Positions 1-12,703 are shown, numbered from the stretch's first letter. The stretch is 64,000 nucleotides of DNA from Panonychus citri (GCF_014898815.1 NW_026515407.1:124001-188000); one strand, 5' to 3'. The notes: generated by a model from the letters alone, not told the origin. Numbers and translations are program-made.

Positions 1-728
1 AATAAACATTTGATCTAAACCAATTAACTAACAAAACATGATCATTTTTGCATTTCGAGTAATTTCAAAATTGAGATTGTGTTGATTACGTTTAAAATTA
101 CATTAAATGGTCTTTGCGATTCCAATTTCGTTCAACATTTTGTGTGTATGTTTTGCATTTAAACTAATTTTCTCCTTGATTAATTAAATAAATTGATCTG
201 AATTTCATTATTTTCCGAAAAAACTTCCTAGTTTCGAGCCGAGAAAATCAGCTTAATGTTTTGAGCTGACGGACTCTTGAACTGATTGACCAGAAATTTG
301 ATTTTCCCAAAGAAAATGAAAGTAACTCCATCTATGAGATGTTCGAAAAAATATTCAATACTATTTACTTTTTTTTTCTTTTCATAATTTCAATGAAATT
401 CATTTTCTTTTGAATTTTGATTATCTAACAACAATCAGAATAAATTAATGTATCAAATAGTCATTGCTCGACTTTAATCATTTTACTATAAATTATCATC
501 CATATTCTCCTTTAATCAAGGTAAGAATTCCTATTCTACTCACCATCATGATTCATCTTAATTTAATCATTTTTACATTTTTCTTTTTCAATTTGTTTCT
601 CCTTCCAATTAGAAGCATGTTCATTTTACTTTTAGAGAAGATTTTTTAATTCTTTTTGTTTGGGCCAATTAATCACCTTCACCTAGTGATCAACTGATTC
701 TAATCATTTCCATCACCGATAACTAACA
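1..728. other. upstream flank, no gene seen
   Basis: AT-rich sequence ahead of the ISPD gene. The longest open stretch (about 464-649) is a hydrophobic low-complexity reading with no recognisable domain. A donor-like site (AAG/gtaaga near 519) could end a non-coding leader exon of the gene downstream, but nothing else supports this. Confidence 0.4.
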
Positions 729-2288
729 ATGAGCATCGGAATAATTATTCCAGCTGCTGGTTCTGGTTCTCGTTTTGATAATTCACCACCCAAACAATTT
801 GTTAAAGTTGATGGCCTACCTTTACTTTATTATACAATATCTACATTTGTCAAGTAAGTAAAATAATCGATAGATCATCAATAATTCAGTTTTCATTTTC
901 TAACAATATTTCATCTATTTGTTTCTCTTTTCATTTCCAGATTATCGTCAACAGTGTAAGTGTAACTCTTCATTCACCCAATTGCCTCACTCAATCAACA
1001 ATAGTTTGAGATTTTCACATCAAACTGACGTCAATTATTTTTTTCCCTCATTTTAATTGTTTAGATTACGAAATGGCTTAACTATTGTTGTAGTTTGTCC
1101 TGAAAGATATGTGAGTCTTGTCCGAGAAGAGATTCTGTCATATTTTTCAAATCAAGTTGAAAAGGGATCACTAACTGTCATCTTAGGCTGTGATAGTAGA
1201 CATCGTTCAATTAATACAGCTTTGAATTACCTACACAAAAGACCAGGTTTGTTGATTGTATTAGTACATGTAGACCAATTATTATAATTGTGTTTCAATG
1301 GTTTCCCTGTCAACAGATCGACCTGAATTGGTTATTATCCATGATGGAGTAAGACCGATGGTGGACACAAATTTACTGTCGCAGTTAATTGAGATGGCAA
1401 AAGAAAATGGGGTAATTAGTAACCATTTGATGAATTTGTGGTGGTTTCTAACATTTTTCCATATTTCCATAGGCAGCAGGTCCGATTTGCGATTTGGTAT
1501 CAACTACACTGAAAATTGATTCAGAAAATTTCATCTCCGATGTACTTTATCGTGATTTATATAAACAAAGTGAAATGCCTCAAGTATTCAGATACGAAGT
1601 GATTAAAAAGGGTTATGATGACGCAACTGATTTCGATCTTGATAATGGCACTGAATGTATGGACTTGGTACGAAAATATACCAATGTCAAGACCAAAGTT
1701 GTTCGAGGATCTCCTTCTAATCTATTTAAAGTTACTTTTAAAAAGGATCTTTATGCTATAGAGGGAATGCTAAAAGGTAAGTGATTAATTGTTCCATCTA
1801 ATTTGTTTTCATGAAATTGTAATCTTTTCTCTCTCTCTCTCTCTCTCTTAAATCCAGAAATAAGGACCATAAAATTGATTCCAATGTCTTCAAGCGTTGA
1901 TGATGACTTTTTATTCATCGAAGCAGTTGAAAAGGAATTGAAGAAACGATTTAAAAAAATCTTGATTGAAACATATCGAAATGGTCGCAATCAAAGTGCA
2001 CCAAATGAATCTTTAGTCTTTTTCTGGTTCCTCGAGAATTGGTCAGCCTTCAAGAACGAAGAGAAATCAATCAATAATCGACAAAAATATTCCAGTTGGG
2101 CTCATGTTATCTTCCTACACCAAGAATTGGATGAATCTGAATACTGTGACGTGGTCCGATACACTAAATCAAGTACAGACAATTACATATTAGGATCAAA
2201 AAAAAGTGACCCATCAAAATTAACCAACTTTTTGGCAACTATGCTCTGGAATCATGACCATTTCAGTGGCTATGTCCACTTTTTATAA
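729..2288 (+). CDS. CRPPA: ISPD/CRPPA-type D-ribitol-5-phosphate cytidylyltransferase, 6 exons
   Basis: Exons as I read them: 729-853, 941-955, 1065-1246, 1317-1411, 1473-1776, 1858-2288; all introns GT-AG, total 383 aa in one frame. The N-terminal half is an IspD-type nucleotidyltransferase: the nucleotide-binding loop AAGSGSRF lies near residues 9-16, followed by PPKQF, then CDSRHRSINTAL, IIHDGVRP and SEMPQVFRYEVI. The second half continues with GTECMDL and GSPSNLFKVTFKKDL and then a C-terminal domain, as in animal ISPD rather than the shorter bacterial enzyme. In animals this cytosolic enzyme makes CDP-ribitol for the ribitol-phosphate of O-mannosyl glycans on alpha-dystroglycan. Start: ATG 729 begins directly with the IspD beta strand (MSIGIIIPAAG). 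Exon 2 is only 15 bases but is required to keep the frame. Family assignment is firm; the substrate is inferred from family. Confidence 0.93.
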
Positions 2289-3191
2289 CCAAACTATTCA
2301 CTTGATTATTTTATTTTTTTTTCCAACAATCCAAACTGTACAAATCATATTTCGAAAAAATTACAATATTTACAATTAAATTATCACAAACACCAACAAA
2401 CAATCAACTAAACAATTAAGATCCAATTCAATTGCGGTTTAATTTCCCTCTCAACAAAAGTAACCCCATCTGGTGGAAAAGAAGATCAATCAACTGTCAG
2501 CGCGAATGATTTTTCATTTTCTGTTAATTGTTTTTCCTCATTGTTTAATTAATCGTTGGTGAGCTTCATTTAATTTATATTTTCCTTTTTAATCAATCAA
2601 TTCTATCTTGATTTAAACGTTGATTGGGCTATCAACTAAACGATAAATTGTTTAACATTGACCACCAACATTTTAACTTTTGCCACTTGTTGATTGGTAA
2701 ATTTTGATAAACGTTACTGATTTTGTTCAATGTTTATGTTTGTTATTATCAATTGAATCTGTTTAGAAATGTTTTTGTTGACTAATCAATTCTAACATAA
2801 AGTTATTACTTTAATTGCCAAGTTACAAAGTGATTAGGGCTGTGCTTGATAAAGATAATTGTTGGTTAATCATTTTCATTTTCACTTTCATTTTAATGTC
2901 TGTGAATAAGTGACTCACCCAATCAATTACAATTATATAAAAACAACTCTTTCTTTTTATCAACAGATTAATTGATAACTTGGAAACGTTTTCTCATTAA
3001 TATTTCAAATTGCAAGAAATTTAATTTGACATCGAAAAATTTATTCCAATTGTGTCCGTCCTTGTCACCAATTCCAACAAGTGTGATTACAATTAGAAAA
3101 CTGCATCAAATTGAATAGACATTTTCACCTGATTGTTTGTCCGAATCAATTGTGATTAAAGTGTTTCCTTTTTCTCAAAATCATCTTCAAC
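2289..3191. other. intergenic region between ISPD and Graf
   Basis: AT-rich, with no ORF of note. The first part is presumably the ISPD 3' UTR. The last 260 bases hold a TATA-type promoter, listed separately. Confidence 0.5.
2934..2942 (+). promoter_or_regulatory. TATA box, probable promoter of a short first exon
   Basis: TATATAAAA sits about 250 bases ahead of an ATG at 3192. That ATG opens nine codons (MSPSISSLN) and then meets a clean donor, gtaagt, at 3221. This could be the promoter and first exon of an alternative Graf transcript, but I could not join that exon in frame to the BAR exon. Confidence 0.35.
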
Positions 3192-3656
3192 ATGTCACCT
3201 TCAATATCATCTCTTAACTCGTAAGTATGAAAACATTACAAGTTTATTGAAATCAAGTTCAGAGTCACACACAAATGAATTGATGTTGTTCATGTATTCA
3301 CATCATTTGTTTCCCAAATTAACAGTATCATCACAATTACTATTTATTAACAATCATCTGTCCAAATTTGTCTCTCTCTCTCTCTCCTTTATCCCTTCCA
3401 CTCTTTCCCATTGTGATTACTCCATGATTGGTGATGATTGTTAAACTATCATCATCATGAACAGGATTCAGCTGAACAATTTAAAAGCTCTAAGCTTATT
3501 TTCTGATTGTTCACAAGCTTTTAGAATAATATCATTTAAAAAAGAGAGTAAAAAATGAAGGTTAGTTTACTATTATTTTTATTCTTTTCTCTCTTCCAAA
3601 CGATCAACCTTTTCTCTTTACACCGAATACAGAAATTGGAACAGCCTGATTAAAGA

Positions 3657-3755
3657 TTGTTGTTGTTGGGATGTTGTTTGTGTTTCCTCTCATCATCATC
3701 ATCATTTTATTTTTTTAATTCTCTTCTTTCCTCTTTATTTTTTCTTGTATATCTT

Positions 3756-3795
<40 letters not shown>

Positions 3796-4620
3796 ATCTT
3801 CCATCAACCTGCCAAACACACAGAGAAAGAAAAGAGAGGGGTTTACTCACTTTTCTCTCTTCTCTCCCTTTCCTTTCTACTTGTTAACTACTTATTCTTT
3901 TTTTTATTTTGTTTCTCTTTTTCTCTCTCTCACTTTTCTCTCCCTTGTTTTCAATCCGAGTCTCTCCTTTTTCTCCAATTTTTCCAAGTAACTGTGTTAT
4001 CCTTTAATTCAACTAATTAATCAGAAAACTACCTTTGTGTTATATTAATAGTTTTCTTCACAATGTAAGTAGCCTTCCGAAAAATACAAACTACTTGTTG
4101 CCAAATTGTTTTGGAAAAATCATCGTTTGGTTACTCTCTTTTCCCTCTTTCTCTCTTTCTTTCTTCTCTTACTTTTCTCTGTCTTCTTTTCAAGTGTGGC
4201 CACCAAAACTTGTTTAGGTTTACATGTACATATCTATGACAACTACTTCTAACACTACTTTTTAATATTGCAAAGTTGATTAAAGCTTCATCATCATCAC
4301 AATTTCCATTTGTTTTGACCCCTTACCTCTCATCCATTTTGATTTCTTCTTCTTCTTCTCTCTCTCTCTCTTCACTAATTCTATTCTATTTTAACTCTAA
4401 AGTGTTTCCAACTATCACATTCACTGGTTTCTTTTTTTTCTCATTGTTTATTTTCTCTCTTTCTATTTTCTTTCTTTTTCATGGATTTGGTTCTTTCTCA
4501 CCTTATATTCTTGGAATACCCTCTTCAGTTATGGATACACTCATGCTGTTAAATTGTAATTCTATAACCACCAACATCACCGTCATCACCTTGATCGTCA
4601 TCAAACTTGAATCATCATCA
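3657..4620 (+). repeat. pyrimidine-rich low-complexity tract
   Basis: Long CT/TTC/TCA-rich sequence including an uninterrupted (CT)n at about 3760-3793. Open frames here encode only S/F/L-rich low-complexity strings and I do not treat them as genes. The tract lies directly upstream of the Graf start and is probably 5' leader or first-intron sequence. Confidence 0.7.
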
Positions 4621-4622
4621 CC

Positions 4623-7600
4623 ATGGGCCTTTTACCAATAGAGTTTACCGATTGCCTTACAGATTCACCTTATTTCAGGGAAAATCTTCATGCTCATGAA
4701 AGAGAATTGGATTGTACCTCACAACAAATCAAAGGATTAATACGAGATGTTAATCATCTATTACAAGCGGCTTCAGCTCTTTCAGGTGCCCAAAGAAAAT
4801 TGGCCAATAGTTTGAGTCATTTTAAATTTGAATGTATCGGTGGATCACAAACCGATGATGAAATTGTCATCGCTCGTTCCCTCAAAGAGTTTGGACGTTA
4901 TCTAAATTCAATTGAAGATGAAAGAGATCGAATGCTTGACAGAGCCTCAGCGACCTTTATAAAGCCGATTGAAAATTTTCGCCGTGATCACATTGGAAGT
5001 GTTAAAGAAGGAAAGAAAAAATTTGACAAAGAAACAGCAAAATTTTGCCAAAGCTTAGAAAGGCATTTAAATTTATCCACCAAAAAAAGTGAAAATCACC
5101 TTCAAGAAGCTGATGCCACCCTGTTGATGGAACAGCGTCATTTCATTTCGGCCTCACTTGAATATGTCTGCAAATTACAAGAAGTACAAGAAAGAAAAAA
5201 ATTCGAATTCGTCGAAACTGTGAGAATCATTCATTTCTCAACACATGAAAACAATCACTTATCGTCTCCATCAGAGTTTGTTGATAACATAAAAAAGTCA
5301 AACTTGACACTGATGTTGACAATATGACGATTTACTCCAAAAACAACGATCAAATTGATGAGTTTACTTACCTTTTCTTTCATATTTTTTTTCCTTCTCT
5401 CTTCCTATCAGATTCTAAGCTTCATGTACGGTTGGTTAACATTTTATCATCAAGGTAATTTATATAATTAACTTATTTCCCATAATTAACATCGGATTAA
5501 TTTTCCTTCTTCACTTTTTTTTCTTGTTTCTTTTTTTCCATTCACCATTCAGGCCACGAAGTTGCCCAAGATTTTAAATCATTCATGAGAGATCTACAAA
5601 TACGCCTTCAAAGAGTGAGTTTAATTTTCGATATTTTTTTTTCATCTCCCTCTCTCTCATAGAGAGAAAAAGGAAATGTAAACTTTTTCTGATGTTATAT
5701 CCATCCAGTCAATTCTAATTACTATGACCAGTAATTACTTGATGATGATGTAAACGATTACCAGTTACAATGTCTACCAATCATGCAATTAACAGTAAAA
5801 AAATTTACTGTTATTTCCTACATGAAAATGTACACAAATCACATTATTACCTTTACAACCTTCGTAATTTATTTTTGTTAACATTGAGATACTAGTAATT
5901 GTTGCCATTAATGGCTTTTGATTATGAGAAGATTTGTTTTTAGACTCTAAACTAGTTAGATTGATTTTGATTAATCATATTAATTTGCTTCACTAAATCA
6001 ATAATTTAGTGCTTTTTTTATTTATATATTTGAGCTGCATGCAAATCAATCCAACGGATATGATAAAAATCAATGGAAATCCTGCTTTTCAATCAAATAA
6101 TGTGATCGTTGATAAATTTTATTATTTACATGAAATAATTAGCAAATTTTTTTATCTATTTTACTCAGAAAATTTAATCTCCATCTGATTGGTCAGCTAA
6201 TTTCCAACCTGATTGTTGTAATTTGATTTAAAGATTTACCTGTAAATCATAGATGATCCTTTCTAATCGTTAATTGTTATGATTTTATGCAATATCGATT
6301 AGAAAAGCACTTTGATAATCAACATTGAAACAAGAAAATCTTCCTCTTCATGAGATCTGATCGCTTGTTTTCAATTTACTTCTCAATGATATAAATGATG
6401 ATAATGACTCATCTTCATGATGATCGTCATCAAACAATTGTTGATATATCAGATTTCACTCATCATTTATCATCTTATTTGCATTAAAACCGTTTGTGTG
6501 TAGTTGTTTGTATCATTTGAATTCAATTATAAATAATTGTCTTGATTAACCATTGAAACCTTTTCTCTTTTCATCCTCCATCACCTCATCAGACCAGAGA
6601 AAACTATGAAGCCACACAGAATGAGACCCAAAATCTAATGAAGAAGATGCTTGAAGTACGAAAAAATGTAAGTTCATGATGTTCTTTATAATTAGTATAA
6701 TCAAAGAAGAAGAAAAAAGAAAGAAAAAAAAAGATAATTCTAATGACGATGATCATTACTTTAAGTGGTTACGATTCCTGAATGAAAAATCAGCCCTGAA
6801 AATGCTGCTTATCATCATGAAGATGCTGAGTTTGTAATGTTATCTTAATCTTTCTTCCTTCTTCTTTCCTACCTGATACTTGACCGATTTTACTACTACA
6901 TTTATCCTCTTCTATGAGATGTTATACTTTTAGTACTTTTCCTTACAATTTGTGTACACCTTTCATCCAATTGTTTATCACTTTTTCATTTTCCACAAAA
7001 AGAAAACTTTTTCCCATAGTTTTTCACCATGGAAATTTCATAATAATTTCAATTATTTCTCATTTTCTTTTTCATTTAATCTTCTCTCTCTCTCTCTCTC
7101 TCCATCTCTATCTGACCATCAAAACAACATTCCAGAAACCTCAAGATCCCGGTTCTTTGAATAAAATGTACACCAGAGAAGGTTATTTATTTCTAATGGA
7201 AAAGAGTAAGTTATCTTCTTCCTCCTCCTCATCATTCCCATCTAATATAATCTTATTTACATGTTCTTTTGAAGAGAAAAAAAAACTTACCTGAACTTCT
7301 TAGATGATTATCTTTAATTATTCAATCCATTTTAAAATAGCATCACTTTTTTATCATCATCTCTCATCTTAATCTCCTATATCTTTTATCTTCTTGCCCT
7401 TTTTTTCCGCATCTTTTTGTGTTGTCACATTCACAGAGGCTTTTGGTACAACTTGGATTAAAACATTCTGTCAATACCAAAAGGAATGCCGTCGATTTAC
7501 AATGATTCCATATAATCAAACTGTTGGTAAAATTGTAAGTTAATCATTACATTCTAATCTTACAATTAACTAATTGACTTCCGGCAATTAGTTTTCTCTT

Positions 7601-10269
7601 CCATCTTGTACCCTTTTTCCTTTGTATATTTTTGCACTTCCCTCCACTTGTCATTCACTTATTCTTATTCTTATTCTTGTTTGTAATTTTTTCTCTTCAA
7701 TAATTCCTCTTTTTCTCATATCTTTCTCGATTTTCAGGGTAATAAAGAGACTGTGACCCTGAAAGAATGTATTAGACGAATGTCCGATTCCATTGAGAAA
7801 AGATTCTGTTTTGATATAACACCAGTCGATAAACCGGCTACCTATACATTCCAAGCGCTAAGTGAAGAGGACAGGAAATTATGGCTCGATGCCATGGATG
7901 GTAAGGACCCGATTCAATTGAACAGTGTCACTAGTACCCAAGGAGGAGGAACGGGTGTTCTAGGAAAGGGTCAAACAAATGTCCAGCAGGAGCAATATCA
8001 GTTGGATGATTTGGGTTTTGCTTTTGTGAGAAAATGTATACAAGTCATTGAATCTCGGGGATTAGAGGATCAAGGATTATATCGTGTTGGCGGTGTGAGC
8101 TCAAAAGTAGCCAAATTAATGCAGCTTGCTTTGGATAGAAGAAAATTAAACTCTGATGGTGAATTAGTTCTTGAAGTGGATAATTCAGATGAATGGGAAA
8201 TTAGAACAGTTACCAGTGCATTGAAAAACTATTTTCGCAATTTACCTGAGCCATTGATGAGTTTTAAGTTTCACAATTTTTTCATCGCTGCAGCAAGTGA
8301 GTTGTTTTCCCTTTTGGCTGGTTACATGAATGATTTTTGTTTTCTAATTTGTTTTTCTAATTTATTCTTACCTTGAAAACAGAACAAGAAAATAAGGATA
8401 AAAGAATCGATGATATTCACGATTTGGTACATAGATTGACGAAACTCAATTTTGAAATGTTACATTTGTTGATGACACATTTGGCGAAGTAAGAATTGTT
8501 CGAACTTTCAATCATCTTGATGTTTTAATTGTTCTATTTTTATTTCATTTTCCACAGAGTTGCCAATAACTCACAGAAAAATCTAATGAATGTGTGCAAT
8601 CTTGGTGTTTGTTTTGGACCCACTCTATTAAGACCAGAGGAAGAAACTGTTGCCGCAATCATGGACATTAAATTTGGTAATGTGGTTGTCGAGATTCTCA
8701 TTGAAAACTGTGATAAAATTTTCACCACCAAACCTGAAATGAACAAAGATCAAGCAATTTATCAACACTCTCATTATTCAATTGCATCAGTGGCTCCAAG
8801 TATTAATTATCCTCGATGCCAGAAATGATTGATTCAACCAACACTCAAGGAAACTCTAATCTTTACATGAGAGTCGGTGGTGTCCCACCTTATCATGACT
8901 CGAATTCTGTAAATTTAGCTGGAACCTATGCAACGGTACCTTCAAGAGGTGGAATCACATCTAATTCAGTTCACCGAAGTAGTAGTCACGATCAATTGTC
9001 TCAACAAGTACAATATCGGCCAATTGTCCGGCCAACAATTTATAATTCAAATTCAACAACTCATCCTCCTTCCGGTATTACATCATATCCATCTCATCCC
9101 AACATGTATCAACAAACATCTCACCGATTACCAATCCTTTCAAATCCTAACGGACCTCAGGCCAATCGATCGATTCGTCCGTTAGCTGTTTTCAATCCAT
9201 GGAATAGTCAACCAAATATGATGCAACATAACATGGAAAACAATCCAAGGAAACCGCGACTGTCAACAACGTCCGAAGGTAAACTTTTCCCATTCCATCT
9301 TCTTTTTTGCACAATCAATCGATCAATTGATCGCAATCATCTTCATATACTTTTTTTCTCAAGTGTTGTTGTCTATTTTCAGTTTAATTAACCTTGACCT
9401 TATTTCAAGTTCTGTCCTGAATTTGCTTCATAAGCTTTTTCATGAACATTTTTTGAACTAATAGTTTTCTCAATCTACTCGTCATCGTCTTCATCATTGA
9501 AAGTTGTCAATTAAATTTATTTTTGTATCTGATTGTTCAGCTAAAGGATTATTCAATTTTCGTTTTATTGTTCTCGTTGAAAAGAAAACAGGAGAGAAAC
9601 TCTAATTATACAATTAACTTTTCAATCAATGAGATGACATGAAAATAATTAACATTATATTTAATTCAATTGTACAGTTATTGAAGAAGTGAAAACAAAA
9701 AGATCGTTTTATTAAATTTTTACTCTTGTTTATCTTGGCTAATTAAAATTTTCTTCTCTTTAATGAAGGTCAAGCCAATCAGCAGAACATTTCTATGGTT
9801 GGACCACAGCCTCTTTCCAATAGTCCAAGATCGTCACCTTCATCTAACACTCTGATTTCTTCATCTTTTAATCCATGTGGTGGTGGCGGTGGGAATGGAA
9901 GTATAAGTAGCGGCGGAGGAGGAGAATTAAAACAATCATCATCTCAACATTCATTTAATAGCAATAATTATCCATCTAATTGTGGGTCATCACCTCACAG
10001 CAATACTGACACTCCAACGGGTCGTAAGGTCAGAACACTTTATGCTTGTGTTGGTGAAAACGCTACCGAGTTAACATTCGAGCCGAACACTTTGATATTC
10101 AATGGTAAAGCCAAAATTGACACAAATTAAACATGAAATTAAATTCTAATCACAATTATCTTTTTTCCTTTCAACAGTTCGACCCTCAAGAGAACCCGGT
10201 TGGCTCGAAGGGACTTACAATGGTAAAGCGGGCCTAATACCGGAAAATTATGTCCAGTATGTTGATTAA
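4623..10269 (+). CDS. Graf: GRAF-family RhoGAP (BAR-PH-RhoGAP-SH3), 12 exons
   Basis: Exons: 4623-5219, 5412-5454, 5553-5614, 6593-6667, 7136-7205, 7437-7534, 7738-8296, 8383-8488, 8558-8799, 8919-9278, 9769-10104, 10178-10269; 879 aa. The protein begins MGLLPIEFTDC in a strong CACCATGG context. Domains in order: BAR (about 1-250, with FKFECIG, LEDER-like IEDERDRM and the LEYVCKLQEVQERK helix), PH (about 270-372, ending RKLWLDAMDG), RhoGAP (about 400-595, arginine-finger loop GLYRVGG, then GVCFGPTLLRP and VAAIMDIKFGN), a Ser/Asn/Pro/His-rich linker with Gly runs, and a C-terminal SH3 (about 823-879, EPGWLEG and GLIPENYVQYV). GRAF proteins bend or sense membrane through BAR-PH and inactivate RhoA/Cdc42 in clathrin-independent endocytosis and adhesion turnover. 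Odd point: the frame changes between the RhoGAP exon and the linker. I resolve it with an intron at 8800-8918, but other explanations exist (see findings). Family call is certain; exons 9/10 are uncertain. Confidence 0.94.
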
Positions 10270-11591
10270 CTTTCTGCTCAACTTACATGGTGATCTGATG
10301 TGTGACCTATTCAACTATGGGATAATCACTAACTCTATTTTCAAAATATTTTGCTACCTCTTGATTATCCTTCTAATTGGTTACCTGATTTCATCTTCAA
10401 TGCTGATTACGTTGTTTTAATCCTCGAATCTAATTCCAAGACAAATTGATGATATCAAGCAACTAATAGAAAGAACAAATAAGCAATTATAACTGATGGA
10501 AATAAATCAATCAACGTTGATTAAACATTTTACCCAAAACTTCAATGAGAAAACAAACAAACGACCAAAATCTGATGGAAAACAAATTTGGTACCCAAAC
10601 CATTTCTACGGCACTTTTGGAGGCCATTTTTATTTTTGCTATTTATGAATAAGAAAACAAATAGATTTATATTATAATGCTATTATATGTAATTGATTTG
10701 ATTGTAAAACATGAATATTATTTAATCAAATAAGCAAAAAAAAACAGAAAGAAGATAAACAAATGATGAAACCAAAGGGGAGCTACAAAGTTTTTCCAAA
10801 TGCAAATGTAATCATAATCATAATCATCTAATTACCATTTACATTTTGTGAATAGTTGATCATTAATTGTAAGCATTTTGATGCATCTTCCATTTTCTCG
10901 ATCTCATCTTTATTTGTTTTCTCTGATTAACTATCTTCATCTGATGATCATCATTAAGGAAAATCAACTGATCATTCATTCCCTCCCTTAATTCATGCAA
11001 ACACAATTAAGCAAAAAAAATACAAATTCTTATAAAAAACAAAACAGCAACAACAATAATTTGACCCAAACAAAACGATGCTATAAATATAAACAATTTA
11101 CGCTTAACAAGCCAATTTAAATCTAAACAATCAACACATAATTTGTATAAATGTACTTTTATAATTAACTTGAAATCAATTGAATATAAAAAAACATAAA
11201 ATTTTCTTCAATTTTTGTTTTCTACTCTTTTTTTTTAATTTTCATGAAAATTTAAATTAATTCGGTTAAGATTCTTAGAGACAATCAGTAAACAATCAAT
11301 ACTTTCCACTGGAATCATGGTTACCAGATGTGTGTCTTAAAAAGGCAACAAAATGCAAAAGATAATTGAAATTAAAATAGTCTATGTAAGTAAATTATCA
11401 TCCCCATGGAACCATCATCTTCATCTTCATCTTCATCCTCATCACATTTCTCTTTCTTTTAGTTACATGGACCTAATTTGGCGATCATCCAGATCTTTGT
11501 TTAGCTAAAATAAGAATCATTTTTACCATATGTCTAGAAGAAGATGCTTCTCATCATCTCCAAATTAAGAAGAGGATTTTGAGAAGAGAGG

Positions 11592-11595
<4 letters not shown>
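10270..11595. other. Graf 3' flank and intergenic DNA
   Basis: AT-rich sequence with A-rich runs and no supportable ORF. The start is probably the Graf 3' UTR. From about 11372 it begins to resemble, imperfectly, the sequence at about 13975, which marks the diverged edge of the duplicated promoter unit. Confidence 0.5.

Positions 11596-11637
<42 letters not shown>
11596..11637 (+). repeat. (GA)n microsatellite
   Basis: About 21 uninterrupted GA repeats immediately upstream of duplicated promoter copy A. The equivalent place upstream of copy B lacks this expansion, so it arose or expanded after the duplication. Confidence 0.9.
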
Positions 11638-11639
<2 letters not shown>

Positions 11640-11653
11640 GATCATCCTCATCC

Positions 11654-11942
11654 TCATCCTCATCTTCATCTCGATCATCTTGTTGGTTTCTTTTTCTGTC
11701 TTTTCTCCTTCACTTTCCAGTTATATAAAAACTGTCGCTTCTAAACGTTGCTTTCTCTTTAATTGTCTCTATTATTCTGTGATAACAACACAATTTAATT
11801 CTAATTTGATTTCCCTCTAGTCTAGTGATTCGTAAGGACACGTACTTCTAGATAATCCATATATTCAATTAATTAATTTGTATGGAATGTAAAGAAGTAT
11901 GGAGTTCTTTCGTAGAAATCAACTTTTCCATTCACAATTAAC
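11654..11942 (+). repeat. duplicated promoter/leader unit, copy A
   Basis: This 289-base segment is repeated in direct orientation at 14241-14529 with only one substitution that I found, near 11810 (gatttccctc here, gattttcctc in copy B). Weaker similarity continues upstream, with shared blocks such as tttagctaaaat and catcatctccaaattaa. The unit contains a TATA box, a probable leader and an ATG at 11882 opening a 19-codon ORF (MECKEVWSSF...). A donor-like AAG/gtaagc follows at about 11997. It looks like a promoter plus first exon, but I cannot assign a downstream gene. Confidence 0.9.
11722..11730 (+). promoter_or_regulatory. TATA box in duplicated unit, copy A
   Basis: TATATAAAA preceded by a pyrimidine-rich stretch (tctccttcactttccag). 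The spacing suits transcription starting near 11752-11760. The element is perfectly kept in copy B at 14309. Confidence 0.6.
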
Positions 11943-12278
11943 TTGTTACTTATTTGGTGATTGAAAACTAACGTTTAATCAACGAAATTTACTAAGGTAA
12001 GCTTGAAAATGTTTCGATTGTATTTTCTATTTTTTTAGTTATCAACGAATTGCAGTTCTAATTTGTACTTGTTGATACAATGTAATAGATCATGAGAAGC
12101 TGTTAAATTGGATAATTGTTCAACCAAAGAAAACTTTTTGCAACAAATGAGAGAATTTATTAATATTTTGATTATAAATTGTTTAGTTATTGTTCCAGTG
12201 TTTCGTTTGGTTAATCTACTTACAATTATGATTAAACATTCTCAAAAACAACAGAAAGTTAAATGTTCCAATGATCGT

Positions 12279-12596
12279 TTAATTTTGTTCACTTAGGCCA
12301 AGTTCGGATGCACATTCATTCATTTTCTTGTCCATACATTGACAAAGCTCTTTGGTCAATTGATATTTGGGTGGTTTACACTCAGGTGGTGGTGGTGGTC
12401 CTCGGTGAGGTCCACCTCTTGGTCCACCATGATGATGGGGACCATGACCATGACCATCTCGGTGGGGCTTACAAGGTGGACCATCTTGTGAGTCTGGTTC
12501 ATCATCAGAAGACGATGGAGTCGATTCATCATCGGCTGTCACTAAACTCGTAACAATACAAAGTAGAAATAAACAAAAATAAGGATTAATTGACAT
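12279..12596 (-). CDS. small secreted His/Gly/Pro-rich protein
   Basis: Single-exon ORF of 105 aa. The first ATG in frame (12596) opens a classical signal peptide (MSINPYFCLFLLCIVTSLVTA). The mature part is an acidic Ser/Asp segment (about 22-40), then a His/Gly/Pro/Arg-rich middle (about 45-72, with HGHGPHHHGG and a run of five Pro), then a charged tail with paired cysteines (ELCQCMDKKMNEC). Six Cys in the mature part, the His clusters and the length suggest an extracellular, perhaps metal-binding, glandular or cuticular product. I do not recognise a named family. A TATA box lies about 95 bases upstream on the same strand. The gene sits between the two copies of the duplicated promoter unit but faces the opposite way. 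Confidence 0.75.
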   Translation of the reverse strand: MSINPYFCLFLLCIVTSLVTADDESTPSSSDDEPDSQDGPPCKPHRDGHGHGPHHHGGPRGGPHRGPPPPPECKPPKYQLTKELCQCMDKKMNECASELGLSEQN

Positions 12597-12690
12597 TTTC
12601 GATGTAAAATTAACACGAGAAAACAATTTGATGTTAATTGTTTGTCACTTTTAAATAGTTTGTAAACTAGTTCTGTAATAATTACCTCCT

Positions 12691-12703
12691 TTTATATATA
12701 AAA
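12691..12703 (-). promoter_or_regulatory. TATA box for the His-rich secreted protein gene
   Basis: On the minus strand the sequence reads TATATATAAAAG, about 95 bases before the ATG at 12596, which fits a short 5' UTR. Confidence 0.55.

Noticed and set aside
3657..4641. Overlapping open frames of 60-121 codons upstream of Graf
   Set aside because: They translate CT/TTC repeats into Ser/Phe/Leu strings and end out of frame with the BAR exon.
12308..12553. Plus-strand open frame opposite the His-rich gene
   Set aside because: It is the antisense shadow of the secreted protein, which has a proper signal peptide and TATA box.
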